Below are positions 51,620 to 64,000 of a stretch of 64,000 bases of DNA, in pieces (the first letter of the stretch is position 1; every line of letters begins with the position of its first letter). The translations under genes and the position numbers were made by a program. Source of the stretch: Fistulifera solaris (Eukaryota > Bacillariophyta > Bacillariophyceae > Naviculales > Stauroneidaceae). The DNA lies in assembly GCA_030295235.1 (NCBI GenBank), contig AP026137.1, forward strand, positions 992,001 to 1,056,000, given 5' to 3'. The notes under the pieces were generated by a model. The model did not search any database and was not told the origin of the DNA. It saw nothing but the letters and a program-made list of their open reading frames with translations.

Positions 51620-52432
51620 TCTTACTAAATATAATGAGCAATAATAATGATCTTGATGGGTTACGAGGTAGTTGGAGTTGGAGTGCAATGATAGAGGTCG
51701 CAATACTACTTGTAGTACTAGTAATTTTATAAAAAAACAGTCTTCGCGTGCTGCGTGCAAAGCAAACTGCGGCCATTTTTGTTCACCGTCAAACATTTTC
51801 ATTCCCGTTTGGGACGCGCTACGACAAAGACTAGAAAATAAAGCGCTGTACCTTTCACAAATGCATGTTTCACTTTTTTTAAAAAAAATAGACCAATGTC
51901 GATAATCATTGTTTTATGGCTCGCAAAAGCGATGTTGGGCAAAGCGTTGTTGACATTGGTGTCCAAAAGACGCGTTTAACGGTGTGATCGAAATAACACA
52001 ATATCCGGGTACCCCCTTTGTCGATAAATTTCCCTACGAGAGCTACGTGAAATCACGTAGACATTCGAAGCGTTGCATCATTCGCTCCATCAACGTTTTG
52101 TTTTCAAGTCGGTGGCAATTGTTGTTTTCCATTACGAAGCAAATAGTGCACTGGAAACCCAAATATTGGACGATGGTGAAAAAGGCAATTTCCGGGTTTC
52201 CCTACAGAGATAAATTTCCTACCAGGTACAGTACGGCGGCTACGTAACATACACGCGTAGACATTGGAAGTGTTTTATCTTTCTACTGTTTCAAGTTTTA
52301 CTATCCAATCAAGGTCGATAATTGATTGTTTCATGGCTCGTATGAATCATAATACGAAGAATTAACGAACAACCATACCAGGTACAATAGCATCCCCCTT
52401 TTTGAAAAATAAAAGTGATTTTTCACCACGCG
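51620..52432. other. Intergenic, divergent, with hairpin repeats
   Basis: 813 bp between divergent genes; the centre contains two CTACGT-family copies (51995-52265). Confidence 0.5.
51995..52265 (+). repeat. Dispersed CTACGT hairpin repeat, two copies
   Basis: Copy one (~51998-52113) has TCTGTCGATAAATTTCCCTACG-like sequence, CTACGTGAAATCACGTAGAC, CATTCGAAGCGTTGCATCA and CAACGTTTTGTTTTCAA, the full-length inverse of the copy at 31123-31230. Copy two (~52190-52268) is diverged, with CTACGTAACATACACGCGTAG. Confidence 0.85.
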
Positions 52433-53406
52433 ATGGCGCCGTTCATTCCGCTTTGCTGGATCGCGTTTTCTTTTGTTCGTCAACCTGTTTGTCGGAAGGG
52501 ACACAGATCTGCTCCTCGTTGTTTTTCGTCATCTTCACGGTTACTCTTAACAGTGAAGAATGTCATCACCAGCCCTAAATCCAATACACTTCAAAAAGTA
52601 CAGAAATTACTGCAACAGCGCAAAAAACGTCTCGAATACAATCAGGTAGTCGTCGAAGGGCCTAGAAGTGTTCTCGACTTGCTGAAAACGCATTCACAGG
52701 TTGTACGGCAAGTCATCGTTGACGTTGATCAGCTGCATTATCATGCTGCACTATCACAATACGAAACAGAACTAGAAATATGTTACGCTACAGCGGCAGC
52801 TCTACAGTCCTGTTCTGATACCAATCAGGGTATCTTTGCTGTATGCGATATCCCTCAACCAGATTCTGTGGTACCCTCTTCCGAATTACAACGCGTCACA
52901 CTCATTTTGGATGCCTTGCAAGATCCGGGTAATGTCGGTACATTGATTCGATCCGCGGCAGCAACCGGAGTTGTAGAGCACATTTACTTTTGCCGGGAAC
53001 CTGTGATCCGTGGAATCCAAAGGCATTGCGAGCGGCCATGGCGACTACGTTTGGAGTATCAATGAGATTTGTGGATTCCTGGGACGGTTGTCTGCAAGAG
53101 CTGCGGCAACAGCAATCGCACGATCACTTTCCGATTTATGCAGCCGCCATGACCAATGAGTCGGAGTGTTATCATGAGATCATTTCAAAATGGGCCGAAG
53201 AGCCAGATACGCATAAAATGGCACTAATCCTGGGATCCGAAGGCAATGGACTATCACCTGAAATTCAACAAGCTTTGAAAACCCGTGAGATTCAAGGCAT
53301 ACACATTCCAATGCAACCCGTAGTCGAAAGTTTGAATGCAGCGGTATGTGGGAGCATTCTATTGTATGAAGTTCTGCGGTGTCTAGAATCTTCGAAGCAG
53401 AGATAA
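52433..53406 (+). CDS. SpoU/TrmH-family RNA 2'-O-methyltransferase, organellar, one frameshift
   Basis: ATG 52433. The N-terminus is basic, hydrophobic and Ser rich (SAPRCFSSSSRLLL), fitting organelle import. The substrate-binding region (VQKLLQQRKKRLEYNQVVVEGPRSVLDLL) precedes the SPOUT domain: LILDALQDPGNVGTLIRSAAATGV (motif 1), ALILGSEGNGLSPE (motif 2) and IHIPMQPVVESLNAAVCGSILLYE (motif 3). The knotted AdoMet-binding motifs are complete. A one-base deficit in T4 at 52988-52991 breaks the frame between HIYF and LPGTCDPWNPKALRAAM; adding T restores it. It likely methylates ribosomal RNA, as Mrm1/RlmB-type enzymes do. Confidence 0.9.
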
Positions 53407-53957
53407 TAAATATATTGGAATGTTGCATTGTGTTCTTTTTTTGTCAAATTGTGAAAGGTGGCTAGAGTCGGAGAGTCTTTTCACGACGCATTGTAGCTCG
53501 TGACAGGATTCATGTCGAGGAGTCGGGAAAAAAGTTGTCTACACTTTACATCATACTCAGAACTAAAGAGCAGGTTAAAAAAGGCGACCATCGTTATTCT
53601 TTCCAGCGACAACATCTACATTAGATGATATCGTCACTGCTGTTACTGGTCTACCTTCCTAATTCTTTATACTTTTGCTTTGGTCTCCTTAGTGACGGCA
53701 AACGATACACGATACGATAAACAGCCTGTGGCGGTCTGGCACTTGTACGTGAAAGTACTGTCCGGCGTCCGTCCCCCACTAGCTGGACGCAAACGCGCGG
53801 CTTTGAATGATTTTTTTTTTGACCATGGGGACGAGAGCAAGATCATTCTCAGCGTCTTGACAAGTCTAAGGAACGATCTTTGGTTAACTTGATCCTAAAA
53901 TACTGCTTGATTTCGACTGTTCCTTTTAGCTATTAAGTAGAAGATCGTTTTTGAAGG
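53407..53957. other. Intergenic upstream of GCN1
   Basis: 551 bp; a 70-codon open frame (53680-53892) has no recognisable features. It probably includes the GCN1 promoter. Confidence 0.4.
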
Positions 53958-56900
53958 ATGAACGATAACGAAGAATTGACGACGACTGCAGCAACCGAAA
54001 TCACTGAAACTTCAATCCGCGAGCAAATCTTGACGTTGGTTTCGTGTGCGCCGGATGTCTGGACTTCGAAACAACGCGCTGCTTTTCTTCAGAAAGTAAA
54101 TGATTTGATTGAGCAAGAACCACTTGCTCGTCGTATTTTGTCCGAGTGGAAAGGTAAGGAGTTGATGTGACAGTCTCTAATTCAGTTTCTCATGGTATCT
54201 CACATCCTAAATCTTATTTTAAAATCGTTCGCAGATTTGCAGTGCTCTTCGTTACACGCTTACAAGCGCGTGGTTCCTTTGTACACACGATCTATCGTTT
54301 TGTCGCTCTTGGAACCATCATCAGAGAGTTCGCAAGACGAAGGAGAGGACATTATATCGTCATTGACAACCGCCAATCTTTGTCAACAACTGGCTCGTTT
54401 GTTATACGCCGCTCAGAGTGCTACTTTACTGCAACAAGCCGCGCAACAACTGGCTAGTACTAGCAACAGCAGTGAGTCGCTCACTGTAGAGGACAAGAAG
54501 AAATTAGCGGATCTCTTGCAGAATGCAAGTGATGATGATTCATCCACTACTATCGTTTGCTTGTCCTTGGGAGCGGTCTTGGACCCGCAACGGGATTGGA
54601 TATCGTTATTGTTGCAGCATTCCCTGGCTCACTTTTCCAGTTCCAGTGAACTGCAGTTGGCGGCTCCCATCTGGGCCACGCAGCATGATGTCAACATTTG
54701 GCAAACGACCATTGCACCTGCTCTGCTGCTGAAAGTTAAGTCGCATCCGGACCGAGCGTTGGATACTGTTTTGGGTTGGATTCAGGGACTGGCGAAGCAC
54801 GCGGATGCCGTGGCGTTGGACGACGAATGGATTCAATTGTTGCTGCAAAAACACATTGTACAAGGCAACAAAGAGGAAAACCGAATTTTGGCGCAACAAA
54901 TTCTTCACGTCAGTGCGCGCCAATCCGGCCATGCTACCTATGCTATAGCCAAAGCTGTGGCACAAGTTCAGACATCACAAGTCGGTGTGCGTATGGCGTG
55001 CTACACGTTGTTGCAAAAACTGGCGTACGACTTGCAACAAGTCCAGGAAGCGAGCAAGATACCTTCGTTACAAGGTGTATGGGAGGGACTATTTGCACTC
55101 TTGGCGAAAGAAACGAAACCAGAGTCAAAGCGATATGGGACTGAAGCTTTGGTAGAGTGGATGGTTGCGGCGAAACAGCAGGGCGTCGATTTTACTCCAG
55201 CGTTGCAATTCTTTCAGACTCCACTCCAGTCCAAACATATGAATACGTCGGAAGCCGCTCGCTTATGGACAGTACTGGTGGAAAAAGTGCAACCCGATAT
55301 TTTGCGAGGTATCGTGTCGGATTTGTGGACGGTGGGTTCGGATAAGACATGGAACCAAGCAACAGAAACTATGCTGGAGACAGCGTCCAAGAAGAAGGCA
55401 GCACATGTGGATGGAGTTGTGGCTATTTATTTTGCATTATTTCTTGCGACTGGTTCCAAAACATCTATGTCATTGCATCCTGCTGTCACCAAAGTCCTTA
55501 CGACAAGCAGTTCATTCCTCTACAGCGCTTCATTTCTGGATTCCGTACCGAGTACACCGTTGATCGGTATGATTTTACCTCAACTTTTCGCTCTTTACAC
55601 GCAATGGAGTTATGAACAAAAGTCGCCCTCCTCCTGTCCAAAACTCTTTCCCTCCAGCCAAGCCGCCATTCGCGCTCTGGTGGTCTGCATTCTCAATCCG
55701 TGCAGTACCCATCCTCCCGACAATGTGCGCACCACACAGCAACACTATGCCAGCAATGCCCTTGTTGCGGCATTGGAACGAATTCTACAATCTGAACCTT
55801 CTACAGTCGCGCCGCTAGTCGCTGCCTTGCTCGATGCGGTTCAACAAGCATGTCGGGACTTTGAATCGCAAGATATTTCCGAAGACGCCCCTGATTTGAA
55901 TACTAAAATGAAAGGCAATGCAAGTAAAGATGCGGCCCACAGGGGTTTTGACTGCAATGCCGTCCGGCGCGTTGCGAGGCTTCTTGCAGTAGACAGTGAT
56001 CCGATACAAACGGCACGTGTCTTGGTCTTAATGCATGCTGGATCATCCACGCGGAACACTGGGCATCAACGAGCCGCACTTATTATCAATACCCGAAGTG
56101 CGTTAGCCAAGCTACTATATCGGGCGGGGGTGCGTTTAATTTGGATGAGTTAGGACAGGAGATCGTTCGATTAGCTAGTGATGGACGGTATGACGCCGAA
56201 TCTAGTATGAGCCAAACCATCCATCGTTCAGCGTGCAGTCTCCTCGTGAGTCTCGCAGTGATCGCAAGCAACGACCCCACAGACAATGACAAAGAAGAGC
56301 CATATCACGCCGTTCATAAATTGTGCGTGGAAATCATTAGTCCGAAGCTCGCCGCCAAACTTAAGGAATCCTTGGAACGAGTAGAAAGTTTGAGTGCAGA
56401 TGACATGGAGATATATTTGACACCGCTCGGTACTCTGTGTGAACAGAGAGAGGAACGCGACGAAAACACCAACAAAAAAGACGGGGAAGCGCCTAACGGA
56501 AGACGAAGAATGGGAACTACAAACCAAAAAGGAACTCGCTAAAAAGAAAAAAGGACGCCGTTAATGGGTTGACGGAAGAGCGGAGAAAGAAAATACAAGA
56601 TCAGGATGTTGAACGTGAACGAATCAAATGCCTTCTAAATGGGGACTTCGTGTTTACTTTGGAAAGCATCCAACTTCTTTCATCCTCTGACATTGAAGTC
56701 GGCAACTCTTGTCTTGCAACATTCGCTGATCCTGTCCTTCGGTCTGCAGTGTCGGTGTGCCCCGCTGTATCTGCTCTGCGTAATGTCCGTGTCGCATGCT
56801 ATGATACTCTGATGACGTTGGCGAATTGTGTTTACGAAATCGACGAGAAGCATGCTTCTGCTATGGTTCATGCGCTTCTCATTAGTTGCAGACGACCGAC

Positions 56901-59900
56901 ATCCACCGATGGGACAGCGACTGGACCGATCCAGGTGTCGGCACTCCCTTCTCCCTGCGCTCCAGCCGCAGTCTGCGTTTATGAAATAGATCAATTTGGA
57001 GATTGTTTATCGGGTCCCAGTTTCAATTTTCTGTTCCCAGTTCTACAAGCATGTCTCATGGGGCCACGGACCGCGATTGGGTGCGACAAGGCGCTTGCTG
57101 TCTTGGAGCGGCATACGCAAGTATTGTACGGTGATGGGAAGGATGTTATTGTTCTAAGCAGGCGGAAGGACATGGCCATCAGTGTACTGGAACTTTTGAA
57201 GCATGATCGATGCCAAACCTTTCAAAACCCCACTGCTTTTGAGACACTTGTGGCATGCTATAATGCTGATCTGTCCACGTCACCTCTGACAACTGGAGAG
57301 CTAGCCCCACTTTTAGATGAAAGAGGATCTCTCGGCAAACAGTCCTGTAGATTGGGGTCAATGATGGCTCTTCGCCATATTGCAGAGAGTCACCCCAAGC
57401 TGGCGAAATCCGATCCTCTTGTTGAAAACAGAATTTGGTACAACTGCTTTGCCGATGATGAAGAGATTAAAAAGGCAGCTAGAATGGCGTGGGCCACTTT
57501 TGGAGGCAATTTGGAAGAAGAATCTCCTCACCCCCGTCTCCACTTTACGCCCCTATCTTGATCCCTCTTCTAAATCATCATGACGAATCTATTGCAAAGG
57601 CTGCCGCTGAAGCGTTTGCTCATGCTCTAGCAGCTTATCCGAAATCCGTTGGTCGCAATGTTGAAATGCTTTGCAAAAACTATCTCGATGCCTTTCCTTA
57701 CGTTTGTGCTGAGTCCAATACGGAGTCGGTGGCAGCACCCAAACCGGCTATTGCAGCGCCTAAACCTAAGCCAGTGGTTGCTACCAAACTGAAGGTTGCT
57801 CCCAAGCCATCAGCTCTATCCATAGCAGGTATTGGCAAGCCTAAAGTTGCGGTAAAAAAGAAATCGGCACTGAATTCGGCGTTGCTTAAACCGAGAGCCG
57901 AACGAACTCTTGATCAGGCCGAACTGGAAAACCAATTCAAGCCCGCTTCTACCAAATTGAAAATTCAAGAAGAGAAGGATTCACCTGAAAAGGTCTCGAT
58001 TCGCCTTGGTGTGCTTGGTGCACTCTCCGCTATCACTCGTCTGCCCTTCCACTTTGAAATGGATGAATTTACTTTGAAACTCTTGACTTCATTTCTGATG
58101 GCATTCGGTCTGGCAGACAGTGATGAAACAGTAAAGAATGCTGCTCGTGACACTCTTCGAGACATTGTGGCCTCCAATGGCGGCTCGGAAGAGGCCATTG
58201 CTTTTCTTCTTCCACATTTAGAAGAAGTTCTCAAAACGGGCTCAACAAATGGAGCGATGTTGTCATCGCTTTCAACGGACAAGATACCGAAAGACGTTTC
58301 TTCCTCCGATCGCCGCAAAGAAGGAGCCGTGGTTGCTCTTGGTTCAGTCGCATTGCATCTCAAAGGACCAGAAAATGACACGAAAATTGATAGCACAGTT
58401 GACATGCTTATTGGAGCCCTGAACACACCGAGTGAGGAAGTTCAAACTTCTGTTGCTGACGCCTTGACGAAGCTGATGAAAAGGGGAACACACAGGATCG
58501 CATTGAGGACTTATTGAACGATCTCCTTCGCACGTGTTTGAACGGAAGCTCACTTGCTAGTAGACGAGGCGGAGCCTATGGTTTGTCGGCTTTAGTGAAA
58601 GGAACTGGTATTACTACCTTGAAGAAATTTGATATTGTCAAAAGGCTGGAAGAAGCATGCTCTTCAGGATCTTCAAGCGAAAAAGAGGGGTCGTTATTTG
58701 CTATCGAGTTACTAAGTAGCCGCCTTGGCTTACTCTTTGAGCCATACGTTATAGTCCTGCTCCCATCACTACTCAGATCCTTTTCCGACAGTAATGATCA
58801 TGTACGAAAAGCTGCGTCCAATACCGTGGGGGTAATCATGAGCAAGCTTTCGGCACACGGAGTAAAACTTGTTATGCCTGCTGTGTTGACAGCATTCAAT
58901 GACCCAGCTTGGCGCACCAAACAGGCATCGATTCATATGTTAGGTGCCATGAGTCATCTTGCCCCTAAACAGCTTGCCTCCGCTTTGCCGAAGATCGTAC
59001 CGAAACTGACCGAGGCTTTCTCTGATACACACCCCAAGGTGAAGACAAGCGCGCAAGAGGCTCTTGACGAAATTAAGACGGTTGTAAAAAATCCCGAAAT
59101 ATCACATATCAGCTCCACGTTGCTGAAAGCCTTGACAGATCCTGCAGATTATACTACCAAAGCCTTGGAGACACTAATAGAAACAGAGTTTCTACACGCA
59201 ATAGATGCGCCGAGCTTGGCTCTCATTGTTCCCATACTACATCGTGGCTTGAGAGATCGAGGTGCCACTACAAAAAGATATGCCGGGCTCATCGCTGGAA
59301 ACATATCGACGATGATTAATGATGCTAAGGATTTGGTGCCATATCTGCCCACTCTGTTACCTGACTTGCAGACAGCGCTCCTTGACCCGATTCCTGACGT
59401 TCGAAGCACATCTGGTAAAGCGCTGGGTTCATTAACTCGAAGTCTTGGGGAGCAAATTATTCTCGAAATACGACCGTGGCTCATTTCCAAATTGCGAGAC
59501 CCTTCTTGCAGCTCAGCTGAGCGAAGTGGGGCTGCTCAGGGTTTGACTGAGGTTCTTATCGCTTCTGGCAGCAATGTAGTTGATGAGACAATCATTAACG
59601 AGATTCTTCCTCTTCGAAACCACCCCGAAGCGAGCACAAGGGAAGGAGTTTTGTGGATGCTTTCTTTCCTTCCTCCAGCGCTTGGACAAGGTTTCTCGCC
59701 ATATATTGGAATGTCACTTCCTGCTTTAGTAGGGGGGCTATCGGATGACAGTGAGCCTGTGAGGGAAGTAGCGCTTCGAGCTGGAAGAGTATTGATTCGA
59801 AGCCACGGCAAAGTTCATGTTGACAAAATCTTACCAAGTCTCGAAGAAGGACTTGTTAATGACGACCATCGTATTCGAATTGCCTCTCTCACTTTACTCG

Positions 59901-62878
59901 GCGACTTATTGAGTATGCTAGGTGGAACAACAATGGTGAAAGGTGATGGCGACACTCAAGATGATATAAGAAAGGCTGAGCGCGCGCAAGCACAGATTGC
60001 GCTTGCTTTGGGTCCTGATACGCGACGTCGAGTACTCAGCGAATTGTACATCGCTCGAAGTGATCCTGTTCATATGGTCCGCCAAATTGCTCTGCAAGTT
60101 TGGAAGACGGTCGTGAGTGTGACGGCACGCTCATTGAGAGACATCCTTCCTGCTCTCGTGTCCAAGATTATTAGCAACCTAGCTAGCGGACATCCTGAAA
60201 GAACTGTGGTGGCTGGGAGAAGTCTGGGTGATGTTGTCAGCAAACTTGGTGATTCGGTCTTGCCCCAAATCATGCCAGTCTTAAGGAACACTTTACGCGA
60301 TGGCGATGAAAATACGAAGTGCGGAGTGTGTGTTGGTCTTTCCGAGGTCATTCAATGTTCAACAAAAGAGCAAATCCTTCGTTTCATCGAAATCATTGTT
60401 AAAGTCGTTCAAGATGCTCTTTCTGACGAGTCACCAAGAGTTCAAAAATGGCCGCGTCAAGCTTTCAAAGCCTCTATGTGGTGGTTGGCAGTCGTGCATT
60501 CGATGAGGTTGTTCCATCCTTAATGGTGGCACTTGAAAACAATGAGGCTGACGAAGATTCGAGATCGCGTGCTTTAAATGGACTGACGGGCATTTTGAGC
60601 GTTCGAAGCAAGGAACTTCTTCCATACTTGATTCCGCGTCTAATTCGGAGACCAATAACGGCGAACCACGCCAGAGCCTTGGGCGGAATTGCTGCTGTCA
60701 CAGGTGGCACCATATATACATCATTCTCTCAAATTATCCCCCCTCTACTAACGGAGATGGCAGAGCTAGAAGACGGCGACGAACGAAAGAATGCTCTAAT
60801 TGATTGTGTCTCTTCGATATGCGCAAACGTAGACTCGGCTGGTGTGAATTTGCTTGTCAGCGAAATAGCCGGAAAAACGAGCAGCGACAAGCCCAGCCTG
60901 CGTCGAGAATCCTGCCGGATGCTAGAAATCACTATCTCAGAGCGTAAGTACATATTTGTTGCAGGTAGTGCGGACTTGAGGCGTGGATGATGAAAGACGA
61001 AGTTAACTCCAGTGGTTCTTCCGTGAGAGTGTTCTACTATGAGATTTCTGTCTGACACGCGGTGGTGATTTGTTCGAGCATGGATTTTGTTGTCGTGTTG
61101 CTAACTTCTTTGGTTTGAATTCTGATTTTGGTAGGCGCCGAGAAAGCCGACTACTATGAGCAAATTCCCATAATGATTCGTGAGATGGTTTATCGTCTAA
61201 ATGACGACGACGCCTCTGTGTTAAAGGCGAACCACGCAGCATGGGTGGCTCTAACCAAATGCGTTCCTGCAGAGGAACTTGTTCAAAATGTCGAATTTCT
61301 TAAAAATCTGTTAGCTAGCATGGTAAGCGACGCCCGGAGAAGGAAGGGAGGCGTCGGAGATGGCGAATTCTTGTTACCTGGTTTCAATATGGCACAAGGT
61401 ATGTCACCTTTGAATTTAATCTGCTTTCGAGAGAATATGATGAAAAGACAAGTCCGACCTTATTTGTGGGGGATCTTTCACGATTAGTCTTGCTGATTCA
61501 GCGCTTTGAGACCGAAGCTATCTCAAACGGCCATTGAAACAAGTTACTAACGTCAATATGTTTTTCATACTTCAGGTCTCGAACCACTTATACCGATTTA
61601 CCAACGAGGTATTCTTTACGGTAACCCGATTATTCGAGAAGTTTCAGCGACTGCACTTGGGGAAGCCATTAATATCACATCTGCCAAATTTTTGGCGGGG
61701 CCTATGATTGTGAAAATGACTGGTCCACTTCTTCGCATTGTTGGTGATAGGAACCCATCCAACGTCAAGACGTCAATACTGAAAACTCTTGGCTTAGTTC
61801 TAACAAAGGGCGGACCCGCATTGCGTGCTTTTGTCCCTCAGTTTCAAACAACGTGAGTACAATGGTGCTGTATGTATATTGTTGACAAGGGTCTCTTAAC
61901 GATTTCTGCAGGTTCGTCAAAGCTTTATCCGACCCATCGCGACAAGTACGTGTTGAAGCAATTGCAGCTTTGTCGTTGCTAATGCCTTTGTCGACGCGGG
62001 TCGACCCACTGATTAAGGAATTGGTGTCCGGTTCATTAGGCAAATCGATCTCATTAGAAGATGGTGTGGCAGCTGCTGCAGTACAGACGGCAACTTTAGA
62101 AGCTTTAGCGGCTGTTTTGAAAATGGGCGGCGACAAAGCCAAGCTTCCAGCAAGTATACCGTCGGCGCTAGAGGCGGCTAAGGAGTTGGTCCTCAATGCT
62201 TCTGACGAAGGTATTCGTAATAGTGCATCAAAGGTGATTGGAGAATCTTGCAAATTGCTGGGTGTAGAAGTCACCTTGGAAGTCATGAAAGATGAAATTC
62301 TCCCTTCATGTACCAAGGATGCGGAGATGCGCCATGGCGCAGCATGCGCTATACGCCGCATCATGTCATCTGGTATAGGCCCCGACTTGTCACCCATTTC
62401 TCATGAGTTGCTGCGCACCACAACCAAAATGCTCGATGATCCAGTTGATTCTGTGCGACAAGCAGCTGTCGTTGCTTTGTTGGCAACTATCGGAGGCTCG
62501 GACAACAAAAAATCGAATTTTAAGTCAAGTGAAACGGCGCTTTTGAAGATTATGAATAATTCGCGGGAAACGTTGGATATGCTCATTGCCGTCGGTCGCG
62601 GATTTTGTGTTGCCCTCATGCTTATAGATCCTTCTGATCGAATAGACACCATGGGTCTTCCCCTGATCGACGCATGTGTGAAAATGGCTATGAGTGGTGC
62701 ACAAAAGGTCCAATTTGCCTTCAATGACGTTTTATGGCTTGTTCTTGATGTTGACGGCGGACAGAGCGGCTTGGATAAATATTCCAGAATGACAGAGTTT
62801 GAGAATGTTCGTGCCGTGAAAAGCCTCGAGTCAAACGTCTTGAGTCGCATCAAGGAAGTCTCGGTATCGAAAGACTAA
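53958..62878 (+). CDS. GCN1: GCN1, eIF2-alpha kinase activator, five exons, six frameshifts
   Basis: Exons 53958-54153, 54235-60943, 61135-61398, 61576-61852 and 61912-62878; introns of 81, 191, 177 and 59 nt are GT-AG with matching phases. The product would be ~2,800 residues of HEAT repeats, the normal GCN1 size. The eEF3-like and central regions are very well conserved: GGAYGLSALVKGTGI, FEPYVIVLLPSLL, SKLSAHGVKLVMPA, APKQLASALPKIVPKLTE, HAIDAPSLALIVPILHRGL, RSGAAQGLTEVL and SDPVHMVRQIALQVWK. GCN1 binds stalled or colliding ribosomes and activates GCN2. Frame breaks are at G5 56126, A6 56474, A6GG 56547, C5 57531, AAAAGGGG 58489 and A5 60444. Each is a homopolymer and each one-base change rejoins conserved sequence. 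Confidence 0.96.
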
Positions 62879-63098
62879 ATAGGTTCATGCACTCAAACGT
62901 TACTTAAAGCTTCTTCTGAAGTATCATTTACTCTAAAATCTATAGCTGGCAATGGAATGTTCGAATCGTAGCAGATCAAGCGACACGGCTGTCTCTGGCA
63001 AATGCGCATTCACATATCTGTGCCGAAAGCACGTGCCTTGGTGTTTACTTTGCGCGGCACAGACATTGCAGGGTAGGTTCATCGATGTTGCGACTTTC

Positions 63099-63966
63099 TC
63101 ATCCCAACAAAGATAAACTCAAGATAGAGTTTTGTATTTGATACTGTGGCGTCAGCATCAATGTCAGATTGTAAAAGAAAGTTCCAGTGGGTTGCATAGT
63201 ACGCCCCGTCAATACCAGTAGTGTTTGATAGTTTCCACAGTCTTGTGAAGTCCAGCCTTGACATTCCCAAAACGGTTGCTGTAAAGCTTTCCATTGCTGA
63301 CTCCGTTCTTCGGGACTCGAGCAAAGCGCATGAGCTTGGCCCACCATCAAAGTCGACGGAGCGCGTTCCAAATAAAACGCTAACCACTGATCTATTTGTC
63401 CTTTGGTTAATGCCTGAATGAAAGTCGTTGCTACATGAGCACTGAGATTGGCAGTATTGGTTGGATCGGTTGGAAATGAATGTAAATTGGGTTGCGGCGG
63501 GGACTCGGTAGAAGTCGACGAAGTCGACGAGAGGGAAAACCTGCCCCGGAGCTCTTTCCGCCTTTAGCGCGGGGGTAGGTGAGTTGCCTTTTATCGTTTT
63601 CGAAATAAGATGCGAATCATAGGGAATAGAATCGCTGTTTCTGGGAGACGAAACTTCTGAAACGGTAAACCCGGGAGGAGGGGCCGGATGGAGACTACCG
63701 CTGCTTCGTTGGCTTATATTGGGCGTTTCCTCTGCCTCTTGCTTTGTGTCTCTATTCTCGCTGTGTATTAATTCACTATAGTTATGATTCGAATCACTCA
63801 CATCGTCGTGGGGAAGCGACCGATCACGGGAAACTCCTAAATCGTCGAGGATCGACTCATCGTGCTGCTTGCCTTTCTTTCTTCGTTCCTTCTTTTGTTG
63901 CTTAAACATTTCCCAGAGACGCTCTTTCTCGTGCTCCCCAAACCGCGGTAATTGATTGCCTGTCAT
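63099..63966 (-). CDS. NTF2-like domain protein, one or more frameshifts, near window edge
   Basis: ATG 63966 opens LPRFGEHEKERLWEMFKQQKKERRKK, a charged helix, followed by a disordered region (PAPPPGFTVSEVSSPR). After ERAPG the primary frame becomes unlikely. Removing one base from the C4 run at 63544-63547 (+ strand) moves to a frame reading LSAHVATTFIQALTKGQIDQWLAFY, then APSTLMVGQAHAL, TMQPTGTFFYNLTL and YQIQNSILSLSLLG, ending TGA 63099-63101. The terminal part has the order of an NTF2-like fold (helix, P-T/G-x-F-x-NL strand, Y-x-I-x-N strand). Role unknown, possibly mRNA or nuclear transport. The start lies 34 bp from the edge. Confidence 0.55.
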
Positions 63967-64000
63967 AGGAAGTTGCCAGACTATCTTCTTTTTTCTTGTT

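Noticed and set aside
53680-53892. 70-codon ORF upstream of GCN1
   Set aside because: No conserved features and an FFF run from a T9 tract; coding is not supported.

Overview
This window is nuclear DNA from a eukaryote, most likely a diatom or close stramenopile relative. Coding is dense on both strands. Introns are short GT-AG introns, mostly about 60-190 nt. Several genes encode a signal peptide followed by an A/G-F cleavage motif, the presequence style of secondary red plastids. The species cannot be named from sequence alone.

Layout. 0-4 kb: a short hypothetical ORF, a CID/RPRD-type transcription factor gene and a 371-bp satellite with 53-bp sub-monomers. 4-10 kb: a carboxymuconolactone-decarboxylase-like protein, a 79-bp foldback element, an NAD-type methylene-THF dehydrogenase, a 218-bp satellite and a MYND-finger gene. 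10-16 kb: a nuclear protein of unknown function, a mitochondrial-carrier-family protein with a plastid-like presequence, and a CYP38-like thylakoid cyclophilin. 16-28 kb: two tandem plastid-targeted helical-repeat (OPR-like) paralogs with a complete 5,866-bp Mutator-like transposon between them. The transposon has perfect 130-bp TIRs, a perfect 9-bp target duplication, a MULE transposase and a Ulp1-type protease. 28-37 kb: NUP50-like protein, an HMG-box/histone-fold fusion, a HOP2-like protein, a lumenal protein, a 2Fe-2S thioredoxin-like protein overlapping an IPS-repeat protein at TAATG, the four-exon splicing factor SF3B6, and an EMAPII-type tRNA-binding protein. 37-48 kb: a PH-domain protein, a ~240-bp repeat array, two related WY-motif proteins, ribosomal protein eL13, a U-box protein and a long repeat-rich gap. 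48-64 kb: eIF3g, a lumenal protein, a Vti1-like SNARE, a SpoU methyltransferase, a nearly complete five-exon GCN1, and an NTF2-like protein at the right edge.

A striking window-wide property is that many conserved genes are interrupted by one-base shifts at homopolymer runs. These include GCN1 (six), the cyclophilin, Vti1, SpoU, EMAPII, NUP50 and even the transposase. Changing a run by one base restores the family sequence each time. The simplest reading is residual long-read assembly error rather than mass pseudogenisation, so reading frames here should be treated with care.

Functionally the genes are mostly housekeeping: transcription and splicing (CID protein, SF3B6), translation and its stress control (eIF3g, eL13, GCN1, EMAPII), one-carbon metabolism, nuclear transport and plastid biogenesis. 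The non-coding DNA holds several unrelated repeat families. Two minisatellites sit in opposite orientation inside two neighbouring divergent promoters, and a CTACGT hairpin family recurs at three loci.
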